Assembly: GCA_900315815.1 (NCBI GenBank)
Contig: ONAS01000014.1
Span: 1 to 32,926 of the forward strand
DNA from: an uncultured Eubacteriales bacterium
Lineage (GTDB): Bacteria > Bacillota > Clostridia > Oscillospirales > Acutalibacteraceae
Length of the DNA: 32,926 nucleotides
Direction: 5' to 3'
How positions within the stretch are numbered: the first letter of the stretch is position 1; the number at the start of each line of letters is the position of its first letter. Positions 1-8,119 of the stretch are shown one piece after another. The notes under the pieces are model-generated. The model searched no databases and was not told where the DNA came from. It saw only the letters and a list, made by a program, of their open reading frames with translations. Made by a program: the position numbers and the translations under genes.

Positions 1-1406
1 TCGTTCTGGACATTATTGCGCCCGACGAGGATACGGAAGCCGTCGGCGCTTTGGTATTCGATCGGCGGGAGCGGCTTGTCCTTGCGCTTTGCCGAAGCGC
101 CCTTCTGTGCGCGCAGATAACCCTGCTCGCGCAGCTCGGCACGGATGGCGGCAAGCTCCGCCTCTGTCTCACAGCGGGACAATTCATCCTGCACGCTCTC
201 GATATACTGCAGCTCCTCGGTCGCCTTGGTGATCTGCTCGGTGAGCATCGCCTCGCGGGTCTTTGCCTTGTTGTACTCCTTATAGTAACGCTGGGCGTTC
301 ATCGCGGGCGAGATCGCGGGATTGAGGCGGATGGTGATCGGCGCGTTGTCCTCTGCGTAGTAGTTTTCGACCGTCACGGAGGACGCCCCTTTTTCGATGC
401 GGTAAAGGTTCGCCTGCAGCAGATCGCCCCGGATGCGGAGCTGTTCGCGGTCGGCGCATTTTTTGAGGTCCGCCTTCTGCAGATTGATCTTGCGGGACAA
501 ACGGTCGACGGTATTCGACAGCAGTCGGCTGAGATCGGCGGACTTTGCTTTCATGCGTGCAAGTCGGTCGCGCTCGGAATAGAACGCGTCGAGCAATTCT
601 CCGCAGCTGTCAAAATGACGCACCTCCAGCGCGCCGCCGTACTGGCGGATATCCATGAAGGAGAAATCCATCGGCGAGCCGTCGGTCTTATAAACCAGCG
701 TCGGCTGTCCGGCGCCTGCTTCCACCGCTGCCTTGAGCTGTTCGATCACCGCGTCCAGACCTTCTGCTTCGGCGCGGTACGCCAGCTCGCGGGCGACCAA
801 CGGGGAAACGCCCTGGATCGTATTCAGGATCGCTCTGTCGTCGCCGCCGAGATCGATGATGCGGCGGCAGATATCGGAAACCGACGCCTCTTCGATGCAC
901 AGCTTGTCCTGCATGGCAGGCAGCTCGTAGGGCATTTTCGGAAGGAGTACACGCTCCTCTGACTCGGAGAAATCGATACGCTTGATCGAATCGATCACGC
1001 TGTTGCCGCCGTCGGTGAGGATCGCGTTGGAGTAGCGTCCCATGATCTCGATATAAAGGTGCAGCTGTTCGCGATCGCCGATCTCATTGAGCGCGTCGAA
1101 GCACAGACACAGCACGCGCTCGTTCTTCGGCTGGATGACGTCGGTCAGACGCGCTCCGCCGAGGCGCTTTCTCAGCAGCATGCACATCATCGGCGGGACG
1201 GGCGGGTTCTCTATCGAACAGGCGGAGATATGGACGCGCGGCGAATCGGACAGGCGGATCAGCAGTTTTTTCACGCCGTCGGGGGTGCGGAAGGCGAATA
1301 CCAGTTCATCCCGCGCGGGCTGGTAGATCTGGTTGACCTTCGCGCCGGTCATCTTGTCTTTCAGTTCTTTTCTGACCATCGTCATCATAATGCCGTCAAA
1401 CGCCAT
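1..1406 (-). CDS. rqcH: Ribosome quality control factor RqcH (NFACT family), 3' end cut off
   Basis: RqcH binds the peptidyl-tRNA-obstructed large ribosomal subunit and recruits Ala-tRNA to add C-terminal alanine tails that mark stalled nascent chains for degradation (known for the family). The frame is open from ATG at 1406 to the window edge, so about 468 residues are visible and the C-terminus is missing. Read on the minus strand, it shows an NFACT-N start (MAFDGIMMTMVRKEL), the Asp-Arg pair and then IEIMGRYSNAIL, a helix-hairpin-helix-like stretch (GVSPLVARELAYRA), the middle coiled-coil signature NPAISPAMNAQRYYKEYNKA, and the beginning of NFACT-R (DGFRILVGRNN) just before the edge. It is last in the walJ-rlmH-rqcH group, 30 bp after rlmH. 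Identification is firm; only the length is open. Confidence 0.93.
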   Translation of the reverse strand, partial: MAFDGIMMTMVRKELKDKMTGAKVNQIYQPARDELVFAFRTPDGVKKLLIRLSDSPRVHISACSIENPPVPPMMCMLLRKRLGGARLTDVIQPKNERVLCLCFDALNEIGDREQLHLYIEIMGRYSNAILTDGGNSVIDSIKRIDFSESEERVLLPKMPYELPAMQDKLCIEEASVSDICRRIIDLGGDDRAILNTIQGVSPLVARELAYRAEAEGLDAVIEQLKAAVEAGAGQPTLVYKTDGSPMDFSFMDIRQYGGALEVRHFDSCGELLDAFYSERDRLARMKAKSADLSRLLSNTVDRLSRKINLQKADLKKCADREQLRIRGDLLQANLYRIEKGASSVTVENYYAEDNAPITIRLNPAISPAMNAQRYYKEYNKAKTREAMLTEQITKATEELQYIESVQDELSRCETEAELAAIRAELREQGYLRAQKGASAKRKDKPLPPIEYQSADGFRILVGRNNVQN

Positions 1407-1436
1407 ATGCTCACCCTCTTTCGGTTGTATTTCTGA

Positions 1437-1916
1437 CTATTTGTGATATTTCGTGCCGCGCGAGATCTGGAACGCGCGGTAGATCTGCTCGAGCAGCATC
1501 ACGCGGAACAGCTGATGCGGAAAGGTCATCTTTCCCATGCTGAGCCGGAAATCGGCGCGCGCCTTCAACGCGTCGGACAGCCCCCACGAGCCGCCGATGA
1601 TAAAGTCGACGGTGCCCGCCTGCTGCTGGATGCTCTCGATCTTTGCGGACAGCTCCTCGGAGCTGATGTTTCTGCCCTCGACGCACATCGCGACGACATA
1701 GTCGCTTTTGCCGAGCTTCTGCATGATGCGCGCGCTTTCGGCTTCGACCGTCCGCTGAAGCTCCGCGGCGGAGGGGTTCTCCCCCACGCGCTCCTCCTGA
1801 AGTTCGATCACGCTCAGCCTGCACAGGGGTTTCATCCGTTTTGTGTATTCTTCGACCGCGCCGCGCAGGTAGCTTTCCTTCAGCCTGCCGACGCAGATGA
1901 TATTCACGTTCAGCAT
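1437..1916 (-). CDS. rlmH: 23S rRNA pseudouridine-1915 N3-methyltransferase RlmH
   Basis: SPOUT-class methyltransferase that methylates pseudouridine 1915 in helix 69 of 23S rRNA, acting on assembled 70S ribosomes. The product has 159 residues, the family's normal length. Visible signatures are the N-terminal MLNVNIICVGRLKESYL, the SAM-binding knot region with FIIGGSWGLSD, and the C-terminal MTFPHQLFRVMLLEQIYRA followed by the terminal ISRGTKYHK typical of RlmH. It lies 8 bp after the walJ-like gene and 30 bp before rqcH, so the three are probably co-transcribed. Confidence 0.97.
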   Translation of the reverse strand: MLNVNIICVGRLKESYLRGAVEEYTKRMKPLCRLSVIELQEERVGENPSAAELQRTVEAESARIMQKLGKSDYVVAMCVEGRNISSEELSAKIESIQQQAGTVDFIIGGSWGLSDALKARADFRLSMGKMTFPHQLFRVMLLEQIYRAFQISRGTKYHK

Positions 1917-1924
1917 ATCATCAC

Positions 1925-2713
1925 CTAAAACAGCATGGATCTGCGGTCGGTCTCCATCGGCGCGACGTCGATGATGTAATCGCTGTCTGCCGTCATTCCC
2001 GCCGCGCTGAGCGAGCGCATCGCCTCGCTGACGGCGATCGACGGAAGGTTGTTTTCCGGGCTGAGATGGCCGAGCAGGATGCGCGTCAGTCCCGCCTGAA
2101 CAAAGGACGGCAGCGCCGCGGCGCAGTCGGGGTTGGAAAGATGGCCGTAATCGGAGAGGATGCGACGCTTGATGGGATAGGGATAGGGACCGCTTTTAAG
2201 CATGTTCACATCGTGGTTGGACTCGACGACGGCGAGGTGAGAGCGGGAGATCGCCGCCTTCGCGCTGTCGGTCAGATAGCCGGTATCGGTGACGATGCTT
2301 GCGCGGCGGCCGTCGGGTGTTTCGATAAAATAACCGCAGCTTTCGGCGGCGTCATGAGAGGTCTCGACGCGCTCGACACGAAAATCGGCGGTCTCGACGA
2401 TATCCTCGATCACATTCAGCCGCGCGCAGGCGGGGACCTTGTCGGTACGGACAAGCTCGTCGAGCGTACCGCGCGTCGCGTAAAGCGGGATATCATATCG
2501 CTTGAGCAGTACCTTCAGGGCGCTGATATGATCGGTGTGCTCGTGGGTAACGAACAGCGCGCGGACGTCGCGCAGCGACAGCCCGTTGAGCGACATCGCC
2601 GCCTCAAGCTGTTTGAGGTTGCGGCCCGCGTCGATCAGGATCGCCGTCCCGTTGCCCTGTATGTAATAGGAATTGCCCTTGCTGGACGAAAAAAGAGGTA
2701 CGATCTTTGCCAT
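1925..2713 (-). CDS. WalJ/YycJ-type MBL-fold metallo-hydrolase
   Basis: Metallo-beta-lactamase-fold hydrolase resembling WalJ (YycJ), the enzyme often found near walKR or rlmH in Firmicutes and linked to coordination of cell-wall synthesis with DNA replication. The metal site THEHTDH is clear near residue 60, with further ligands at SNHD and at a late GHLS. The N-terminus MAKIVPLFSSSKGNS is typical of the subfamily. The start is ATG at 2713 because CGGAG lies just upstream; the frame extends further 5' but would run through the murA terminator. The protein has 262 residues. Its leader holds a short perfect hairpin (2739-2754, GAGGAG/CTCCTC, four-base loop) of unknown use. There is no walKR here; the partner genes are rlmH and rqcH. 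Confidence 0.9.
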   Translation of the reverse strand: MAKIVPLFSSSKGNSYYIQGNGTAILIDAGRNLKQLEAAMSLNGLSLRDVRALFVTHEHTDHISALKVLLKRYDIPLYATRGTLDELVRTDKVPACARLNVIEDIVETADFRVERVETSHDAAESCGYFIETPDGRRASIVTDTGYLTDSAKAAISRSHLAVVESNHDVNMLKSGPYPYPIKRRILSDYGHLSNPDCAAALPSFVQAGLTRILLGHLSPENNLPSIAVSEAMRSLSAAGMTADSDYIIDVAPMETDRRSMLF

Positions 2714-2759
2714 GTGTGTTCTCCGGAATGCTGTTTTTGAGGAGGATGCTCCTCCCCTG

Positions 2760-2788
2760 CAAGGAAAAAGGGCACCTAAGTGCCCTTT
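2760..2788 (-). terminator. Rho-independent terminator after murA
   Basis: A 9-bp perfect stem (2767-2775 with 2780-2788, AAAGGGCAC/GTGCCCTTT) with a four-base loop lies 13 nt beyond the murA stop. On the minus strand it is followed by a T-rich run. It separates murA from the walJ group. Confidence 0.85.
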
Positions 2789-2800
2789 CATAAGCTGTTG

Positions 2801-4093
2801 TTATGCGGTTGTCGCGGCGGCGCCGTCGTCGGGAAAATAGACCTTTTTGATGTCCGCGCCGAGCGACTGGAACTTGGTCACAACGTCGGAATAGCCGCGC
2901 TCGATATAGCTGATATTGCTGATGCTGGTGGTACCGTCCGCGACCAAGCCGGCGATCAGCATCGCCGCGCCTGCGCGCAGGTCGGTCGCCTTGACGGGTG
3001 CGGCGGTCAGGTGTCCGCCCTCGATGATCGCCAGTCTGCCCTCGACGGAGATATTCGCGCCCATGCGGACAAGCTCGCTGACATACTGGTAACGGTTATC
3101 CCAGACGCTTTCATTGACGATCGAGGTCCCCTTGACGGTGGTCAGCAGCGCGACGAACTGCGGCTGACAGTCGGTCGGGAAGCCGGGATGCGGCATGGTT
3201 TTGATATTCACGCGGTTGAGCGGACGCTTGGTGGCGTCGATGATGACCGCTTCGTCGTATTCGTCGATCTCACATCCCATCTCACACAGCTTGGAGGAGA
3301 TGCTCTCCAGATGCTTGGGGGTGATATTGCGGACGGTGATCCTGCCGCGTGTCGCCGCGGCGGCCGCCATATAGGTGCCCGCCTCGATCTGGTCGGGAAT
3401 GATGGAATAGGTCACGCCGTGCAGATACTCCACGCCGCGGATCTTGATGACGTCGGTACCGGCGCCGCGGATGTTCGCGCCCATAGAGTTGAGGAAGTTC
3501 GCAAGGTCTACGATATGCGGCTCCTTGGCGGCATTCTCGATGATGGTCTGACCCTCTGCCTTGACCGCGGCAAGCATGACGTTGATGGTCGAGCCGACGG
3601 AAACGGTATCGAAATAGATACGCGCGCCGTGGAAGGACTCGGAGGCGTCAAGCTCGATGATCGCGCCGTTGATCAGGTCGTTCTTCGCGCCCATCAGCTG
3701 GAAGCCCTTAAGGTGCTGGTCGATCGGACGCACGCCGAAATTGCACCCGCCGGGAAGCGCGACCTTTGCTTTATGGAAGCGTCCGAGCAGCGCGCCCAGA
3801 AGATAATAGGACGCACGCATCTTGCGGACGCTGTCCTCGGTCGCCTTGTAGGTCTGGATGGGACGGGGGTCGATATCAAGGGTGTTCTTGTCGACACGGC
3901 GTACCATCGCGCCCAGATCGCGGAGGATGTTGGCGATAACGGTAACATCGGAGATATTCGGGATATTTTCAATGCGGCAGGGCTCATCGCACAGAACAAC
4001 GCCGGGGATGATCGCCACGGCGGCGTTTTTGGCGCCGCTGACAGTGACCTCTCCGAAGAGAGGCTTGCCGCCTGTAATCATAATTTTTTCCAA
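2801..4093 (-). CDS. murA: UDP-N-acetylglucosamine 1-carboxyvinyltransferase
   Basis: Transfers enolpyruvate from PEP to UDP-GlcNAc, the first committed step of peptidoglycan synthesis in the cytoplasm; fosfomycin's target. The catalytic cysteine sits in PGGCNFGVRP, the usual PGGCxxGxRP motif, so fosfomycin sensitivity is expected. The N-terminus (KIMITGGKPLFGEVTVSGAK) and the later GFPTDCQPQ motif are diagnostic. The best start is TTG at 4093: AGGGAG lies 8 bases upstream and homologs begin with the same MEKI-like sequence, giving 430 residues. An in-frame ATG at 4159 would add 22 residues of non-family sequence. Transcribed alone, with its own promoter and terminator. Firmicutes often carry two MurA paralogs; this one cannot be assigned to MurA1 or MurA2 from the sequence alone. 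Confidence 0.96.
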   Translation of the reverse strand: MEKIMITGGKPLFGEVTVSGAKNAAVAIIPGVVLCDEPCRIENIPNISDVTVIANILRDLGAMVRRVDKNTLDIDPRPIQTYKATEDSVRKMRASYYLLGALLGRFHKAKVALPGGCNFGVRPIDQHLKGFQLMGAKNDLINGAIIELDASESFHGARIYFDTVSVGSTINVMLAAVKAEGQTIIENAAKEPHIVDLANFLNSMGANIRGAGTDVIKIRGVEYLHGVTYSIIPDQIEAGTYMAAAAATRGRITVRNITPKHLESISSKLCEMGCEIDEYDEAVIIDATKRPLNRVNIKTMPHPGFPTDCQPQFVALLTTVKGTSIVNESVWDNRYQYVSELVRMGANISVEGRLAIIEGGHLTAAPVKATDLRAGAAMLIAGLVADGTTSISNISYIERGYSDVVTKFQSLGADIKKVYFPDDGAAATTA

Positions 4094-4209
4094 ATCGTAC
4101 ACTCCCTGAGAGTTTCTATCGGAACAAGGACAGGTAGTATGAGGGGATAATCCTTGCATTTTTCAACAAAATCGTTGTACCACAAAACAACGCAATGGGA
4201 TACTGCGTT

Positions 4210-4238
4210 ATAATAAAGATAATACAAAGGAGTGTCAA
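4210..4238 (-). promoter_or_regulatory. Sigma-A promoter of murA
   Basis: On the minus strand, TTGACA (4233-4238), a 17-bp spacer and TATTAT (4210-4215). This implies an untranslated leader of about 110 nt before the TTG start. The whole 4094-4417 gap is AT-rich and holds only this promoter, the murA leader and the comM terminator; a possible 100-residue minus-strand frame across it has no family features and overlaps these signals. Confidence 0.75.
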
Positions 4239-4352
4239 AGTCAACCTTAATACCTTTTTGTAATCAATTTTGGTGATATTGTATGTAATTTTTCGGGTGG
4301 TATGTTGGAAATTTCTATAATTATTATTCTTCTGTGTAATTATTTTGTAATC

Positions 4353-4388
4353 AAAATCCGCCGCACACGGTTTTCCGTATACGGCGGA
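4353..4388 (-). terminator. Rho-independent terminator after comM
   Basis: Stem TCCGCCG/CGGCGGA (4357-4363 with 4382-4388) continues with two mismatches into an inner ACGG/CCGT stem closed by a TTTT loop. On the minus strand it is followed by TTTTGATT. It lies about 30 nt past the comM stop. Confidence 0.75.
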
Positions 4389-4417
4389 AGGGGGGTGACG
4401 CATGAACGGACAGCACA

Positions 4418-5941
4418 TCAGCTGTTCCAGTATTTGCGGTCGAGAGAACGGTACTGGATCGCCTCGGCGATGTGGTCGGCGCGGATGATCTCGCTGTGAT
4501 CGAGATCGGCGATGGTGCGGGCGACCTTCATGATGCGGTCGTAGGCGCGGGCGGTGAGGCTGAGCCTGTCAAAGGCGGATTTCAGCATGCGGTCGGCACG
4601 GTCATCCAGCACGCAGACCTTATCGAACTGCGCCGCCTCGATGCGGGCGTTGCAGGAGGTCGCGGTACCCGCAAAGCGCGCTGTCTGGATAGCGCGGGCG
4701 GCATTGACGCGGCGGCGGATATCGGCGCTCTGCTCCTCGCCGGATTTGGCGGTCAGATCGTCGTATTCGACGGGCGGTACCTCGATATGGATGTCGATGC
4801 GGTCCAGAAGCGGTCCGGATACGCGGTTGAGATATTTATGCACCGCGTTATCGGTACAGGTGCATTCCTTTTTCGGATGGTTGTAATAGCCGCAGGGACA
4901 GGGGTTCATCGCGGCGATCAGCATGAACGCCGAGGGATAGGTATAGGTGCCGTTGGCGCGGGCGATCGATACGACGCCGTCCTCCAGCGGCTGGCGCAGT
5001 ACCTCCAGCGTTGCGCGGGAGAATTCCGGCAGCTCGTCGAGGAACAGCACGCCGTTGTGCGCGAGGGAGATCTCGCCGGGCTTGGGCGTAGTGCCGCCGC
5101 CGGTGAGTCCGATGCGGGAGATCGTATGATGGGGCGCACGGAACGGACGGGTCGTCAGCAGACCTGCACCCTTTTTCAGCGTGCCGGCGATGGAATGGAT
5201 CTTGGTGGTTTCGATGGTCTCCTCAAAGGTCATCTCCGGCAGGATGGTGACAAGACGCTTTGCGAGCATGCTTTTGCCTGCGCCGGGAGATCCGACCAGC
5301 AGGACGTTGTGTCCGCCCGCGGCGGCGATCTCCATCGCGCGCTTTGCTTCGTTTTGTCCCTTGACCTGAGAGAAATCGAGGGCGGTCGGCTCCGGCTCGC
5401 TTGTCGGCTGAAAAACGGCCGGCTCTATCTGTGCGCGCCCTGCCAGGTGATCGAGAAGCTCGAATACCGTATGCACCGGGTAAACGTCGATACCGTCCAC
5501 GACCGCGCCCTCGTTCGCGTTGACGGCAGGGACGTACAGCTTTTTGAAGCCGTGACTGCGGGCGGCGATCGCCATCGGCAGGACGCCGTTGATGCCGCGC
5601 ACCTCGCCGGACAGCGACAGCTCGCCGATGAAGGCGCTGTCGTCGATATTCGCGGTGATGTGGCGCATCGCGCGCAGGATCGTCACCAGGATCGGCAGAT
5701 CGTACAGCGGCCCCTCCTTTTTGATGTCGGCAGGCGCGAGATTCAGCACCAGACGCGAGTTGGGAAATTCGAAGCCGCAGTTTTTCATCGCGGCGCGGAC
5801 ACGGTCGCGGCTTTCCTTGACCGCCGTGTCCGGCAAGCCGACGATATCGAACGCCGCAATGCCGCGCGACAGATCCGCTTCTGTTTCTATCACATAGGTA
5901 TTCAGTCCGAACAAGCCCAGACTGTTGCATTTTTCAACCAT
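4418..5941 (-). CDS. comM: YifB/ComM family Mg-chelatase-like AAA+ ATPase
   Basis: AAA+ ATPase of the YifB/ComM family; in naturally competent bacteria ComM is a hexameric helicase that promotes branch migration during transformation (known from Gram-negative species; the role in Clostridia is unclear). 507 residues, the usual length. Order of parts: N-terminal ChlI/Lon-S5-like domain (residues ~20-140, with AFDIVGLPDTAVKESRDRVR), Walker A GSPGAGKSMLAKRL (~217), Walker B GVLFLDELPEF (~296), the NPCPCGYYN cysteine motif, an arginine-finger region GPLLDRIDIHIEV, and the C-terminal ChlI-C domain with SLTARAYDRIMKVARTIADL. Single gene, divergent from the sigma factor, with its own terminator. Confidence 0.95.
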   Translation of the reverse strand: MVEKCNSLGLFGLNTYVIETEADLSRGIAAFDIVGLPDTAVKESRDRVRAAMKNCGFEFPNSRLVLNLAPADIKKEGPLYDLPILVTILRAMRHITANIDDSAFIGELSLSGEVRGINGVLPMAIAARSHGFKKLYVPAVNANEGAVVDGIDVYPVHTVFELLDHLAGRAQIEPAVFQPTSEPEPTALDFSQVKGQNEAKRAMEIAAAGGHNVLLVGSPGAGKSMLAKRLVTILPEMTFEETIETTKIHSIAGTLKKGAGLLTTRPFRAPHHTISRIGLTGGGTTPKPGEISLAHNGVLFLDELPEFSRATLEVLRQPLEDGVVSIARANGTYTYPSAFMLIAAMNPCPCGYYNHPKKECTCTDNAVHKYLNRVSGPLLDRIDIHIEVPPVEYDDLTAKSGEEQSADIRRRVNAARAIQTARFAGTATSCNARIEAAQFDKVCVLDDRADRMLKSAFDRLSLTARAYDRIMKVARTIADLDHSEIIRADHIAEAIQYRSLDRKYWNS

Positions 5942-5982
5942 TCAGAACCCCCGAAATCGCTTTTATGTTCGATTCTATTTTC

Positions 5983-5991
5983 ATTATATCA
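5983..5991 (-). promoter_or_regulatory. Extended -10 promoter element for comM
   Basis: The minus strand reads TGATATAAT, an extended -10 (TGnTATAAT) about 45 nt before the comM start. No convincing -35 box is seen at 16-18 bp. The region 5942-6100 is AT-rich and separates the divergent comM and sigma-factor genes. Confidence 0.5.
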
Positions 5992-6100
5992 TAAATACCG
6001 ACATTTGCATATCCAAACTTTATGAGGAATAGTTAGTAAATATACACAAAAATTCGAGAATTCTCTTCATTTTCTGCATAATTATATTTTTAAAAATCTG

Positions 6101-6129
6101 TTGACTTTTAGTCGCTTTTTGTTTATTAT
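6101..6129 (+). promoter_or_regulatory. Sigma-A promoter of the sigma-factor gene
   Basis: TTGACT (6101-6106), 17-bp spacer, TATTAT (6124-6129). The expected transcription start near 6136 lies downstream of any conventional in-frame start except the unsupported GTG at 6149, which shapes the choice of start for the following gene. Confidence 0.75.
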
Positions 6130-6163
6130 TATCCTATATAAATATATTGTGAGGTGCTTTATC

Positions 6164-6751
6164 CTGAAAAACCACCAAGACGGTGTTGACGCACGCCTCT
6201 CGGACGAGGAATTGCTTGCTCGCTTTCATGCGGGCGACGACGTCGCTTTTGAGATCATCGCGTCGAGATATCTGGGGTTGATTTCCTCCGCTGCCAAACG
6301 GTACCGCGGGATGTCGCCCGATATCGACAGCAGCGATCTGGTGCAGGAAGGCATGATCGCGTTATTGAACGCCTGCCGCAGCTACAGCAAGGACGGCGGG
6401 ATGAGCTTCAAGAACTATTCGATGGTATGCATCGAGCATCGCTACATCTCTCTTTTGAGACATGTGACAAGCAAGCGATCGGTACCGACACAGAATATTA
6501 TATCTATCGAGGATGAAGAGAGTAAGGCTGTCGATCCTACGAACAGCACGCTGCCCGAAATCGTAGAAACGGAGGAATATATCCACTCGCTTCATCAAAT
6601 ACTTAAGGATAAGCTGTCCGACCTTGAGTATCAAGTAGCACTTTTGCACCTTTCCGGCTGCTCTCGCAAGGAAATCGCGGACAAGCTCCATGTATCCTTA
6701 AAGACAATTGACAATGCACAGACCCGTATACGTCAAAAGCTTTCTAGGTAA
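6164..6751 (+). CDS. SigH-like sigma-70 family RNA polymerase sigma factor
   Basis: A stand-alone sigma factor of about 195 residues with the layout of the sporulation/transition-state factor SigH: region 2 (about residues 30-110, including SDLVQEGMIALLNACRSY and the FKNYSMVCIEHRYISLLRH segment) and region 4 (about 145-195, with a helix-turn-helix ending in SLKTIDNAQTRIRQKL). Start choice is unusual. The first ATG in frame falls inside region 2, and the upstream TTG at 6101 is the -35 box itself. GAGGTG at 6151-6156 sits 7 bases before CTG at 6164, making CTG the best start; a GTG at 6149 lacks a ribosome site. SigH in spore formers drives early sporulation and competence genes; equivalence here is inferred from sequence type, not proven. 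Confidence 0.85.
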   Translation: MKNHQDGVDARLSDEELLARFHAGDDVAFEIIASRYLGLISSAAKRYRGMSPDIDSSDLVQEGMIALLNACRSYSKDGGMSFKNYSMVCIEHRYISLLRHVTSKRSVPTQNIISIEDEESKAVDPTNSTLPEIVETEEYIHSLHQILKDKLSDLEYQVALLHLSGCSRKEIADKLHVSLKTIDNAQTRIRQKLSR

Positions 6752-6826
6752 TACACCCCGAAGAGAAATCAGACGGTGCAACTCCGCCGCGGGGTAAATA
6801 ATATACCAAAAAGTGAGGTACACGCT

Positions 6827-7123
6827 ATGTACGAAGACAAGACTCTCCGTTGCAAGGACTGTGGAAACGAGTTCGTATTCACGGCCGGTGAGCAGGAGTT
6901 CTATGCAGAGAAAGGTTTTGTAAATGAGCCTCAGCGATGTAAGGACTGCCGTATTGCTCGCAAAAATGCAATCAGGGCGAATCGTGAAATGCACACCACC
7001 GTGTGTGCGGACTGTGGCGGCGAAGCACATATCCCATTTAAGCCGATGGAAGGCAAGGATTACTATTGCAGCGAATGTTTTGCTAAAAGGAAGGAAGCAG
7101 AAGAAGCGGCACAAGCTGAATAA
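6827..7123 (+). CDS. Small double zinc-ribbon protein (zf-trcl type)
   Basis: 98-residue cytoplasmic protein with four CxxC pairs at C9/C12, C38/C41, C60/C63 and C81/C84, enough for two zinc ribbons. The first half matches the probable zinc-ribbon domain common in Clostridia (CKDCGNEFVFTAGEQEFYAE, then KGFVNEPQRCKDCR); the second has CADCGGEAHIPF and YYCSECF. The tail is charged and Ala/Glu-rich. Start is ATG 6827 with GTGAGGT 7 bases upstream; a longer frame from 6776 has no ribosome site. It follows the sigma factor by 75 nt, a gap containing a CCCCG/CGGGG inverted repeat without a T-run, and may share its transcript. Function unknown; nucleic-acid or protein binding is plausible. Confidence 0.85.
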   Translation: MYEDKTLRCKDCGNEFVFTAGEQEFYAEKGFVNEPQRCKDCRIARKNAIRANREMHTTVCADCGGEAHIPFKPMEGKDYYCSECFAKRKEAEEAAQAE

Positions 7124-7137
7124 TATGTATTGCTAAC

Positions 7138-7162
7138 AGCGCTCCTCACGGGGCGCTTTTTT
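7138..7162 (+). terminator. Rho-independent terminator
   Basis: Eight-base-pair stem AGCGCTCC/GGGGCGCT (one G-T pair) with a TCAC loop and a run of six T. It ends the sigma factor/zinc-ribbon unit. Confidence 0.9.
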
Positions 7163-7211
7163 CATTGCGCAAAAAAGATGACACACCGGCGCTCCGCGAT
7201 CCAAAATGCTA

Positions 7212-7240
7212 TTGTATTTCGGCGGGTTCTGTGGTACAAT
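7212..7240 (+). promoter_or_regulatory. Sigma-A promoter of the DUF1858-trmK-nif3 unit
   Basis: TTGTAT (7212-7217), 17-bp spacer, TACAAT (7235-7240), followed by AGGAGG (7259-7264) and ATG at 7272. Confidence 0.75.
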
Positions 7241-7271
7241 AACAGTGCAGAAAATATCAGGAGGTATCACT

Positions 7272-7466
7272 ATGATCACGAAAGAATCCATCATCGGCGA
7301 CGTTCTGGACAAGTACCCGGGTACCGCTCCGCTGTTCCTTGCGATGGGCATGCACTGCCTCGGCTGTCCCGCTTCCCGCGGCGAAAGCATCGAGGAGGCC
7401 TGCATGGTCCACGGCGCGGACGCAGACCAACTGGTCAAGGCGCTGAACGACGCTGTCGGCGAATAA
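7272..7466 (+). CDS. DUF1858 redox-disulfide domain protein
   Basis: 64-residue protein that is a complete DUF1858 domain, the small fold also named 'hybrid-cluster-protein-associated redox disulfide domain'. Family marks seen: the N-terminal ITKESIIGDVLDKYP, the GMHCLGCPAS motif with C29 and C32 forming the presumed redox pair, and the trailing SIEEACMVHG. AGGAGG lies 7 bases before the start. Its stop TAA overlaps the trmK start by one base (TAATG), indicating translational coupling. It may serve as a thiol/redox carrier, but no partner enzyme such as hybrid cluster protein is encoded nearby. Confidence 0.92.
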   Translation: MITKESIIGDVLDKYPGTAPLFLAMGMHCLGCPASRGESIEEACMVHGADADQLVKALNDAVGE

Positions 7467-8119
7467 TGAAATTGCTGAACCTGAAGGGGCGGCTGTCCTT
7501 GTGCGCGGAATACGTTCGCGAGGGCAGCCGCCTTGCGGATATCGGGACCGACCACGGCTATCTGCCGATCGCGCTGTGCAAAAGCGGGAAGATCCCTTCT
7601 GCGCTCGCGTGCGATATCAATCCCCTGCCGCTGAGGTCCGCTGAGAAAAACATCGCGCAAAGCGGGCTGAGCGGGCGTATCGCGACGCGCCTTTCCGACG
7701 GCTTGACACAGGTGAGCGCGGACGAGGTCGACGACATCGTGATCGCCGGGATGGGCGGCGAGCTGATCGCGTCGATCCTTTCGGCGTGCGCGTGGATACG
7801 GGACGCATCGAAAAACCTTATCCTCCAGCCGATGACGCGGCATGAAGCGCTGATCGGATGGCTGGCGGAAAACGGCTTTGCCATCGAAGAGCAGGGCGCG
7901 GTCCTCGACGGCGGGAAATACTACACCGTCATGCGCGTTCGCTATGACGGCATACCGCGCGGATGCGATTTATACGAGGCGAGCGTCGGCAGGCTTCGCC
8001 CCGACGACGAGGCGAGCGTCGGCTTCCTGAAAAAGTGCCTGAACAAGCTGAAAAAGCAGCAGATCGGCGACCCGTCGCTTGCGCCGGTCATCGAAAGATT
8101 GGAGGAGCTGTTAGCATGA
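7466..8119 (+). CDS. trmK: tRNA (adenine-22 N1)-methyltransferase TrmK
   Basis: SAM-dependent enzyme making m1A22 in the D-loop of certain tRNAs in Gram-positive bacteria. The 217-residue protein shows the Rossmann SAM motif LADIGTDHGYLPIAL (residues ~27-41), the IAGMGGELI motif (~95) and LQPMTRHEALIGWL, all characteristic of TrmK (YqfN). Start ATG 7466 overlaps the preceding stop, and its own stop overlaps the next start (ATGA at 8116), so it is the middle gene of a tightly coupled trio. trmK followed by the Nif3-like gene is the arrangement commonly seen in Firmicutes. Confidence 0.95.
   Translation: MKLLNLKGRLSLCAEYVREGSRLADIGTDHGYLPIALCKSGKIPSALACDINPLPLRSAEKNIAQSGLSGRIATRLSDGLTQVSADEVDDIVIAGMGGELIASILSACAWIRDASKNLILQPMTRHEALIGWLAENGFAIEEQGAVLDGGKYYTVMRVRYDGIPRGCDLYEASVGRLRPDDEASVGFLKKCLNKLKKQQIGDPSLAPVIERLEELLA

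Noticed and set aside
2780-4150. Long plus-strand open frame opposite murA (and similar long frames opposite comM and cysS)
   Set aside because: These mirror the codon pattern of clearly conserved genes in GC-rich DNA and show no protein-like motifs.
4187-4210. Attenuator-like hairpin AACGCA/TGCGTT in the murA leader
   Set aside because: One arm lies at or before the predicted transcript start, so the RNA hairpin would not form completely.
4116-4418. Possible 100-residue minus-strand protein between murA and comM
   Set aside because: It spans the comM terminator and the murA promoter, is AT-rich without family features, and has no supporting ribosome site.
6751-6826. Terminator between the sigma factor and the zinc-ribbon gene
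   Set aside because: A CCCCG/CGGGG inverted repeat exists, but the loop is long and no T-run follows.
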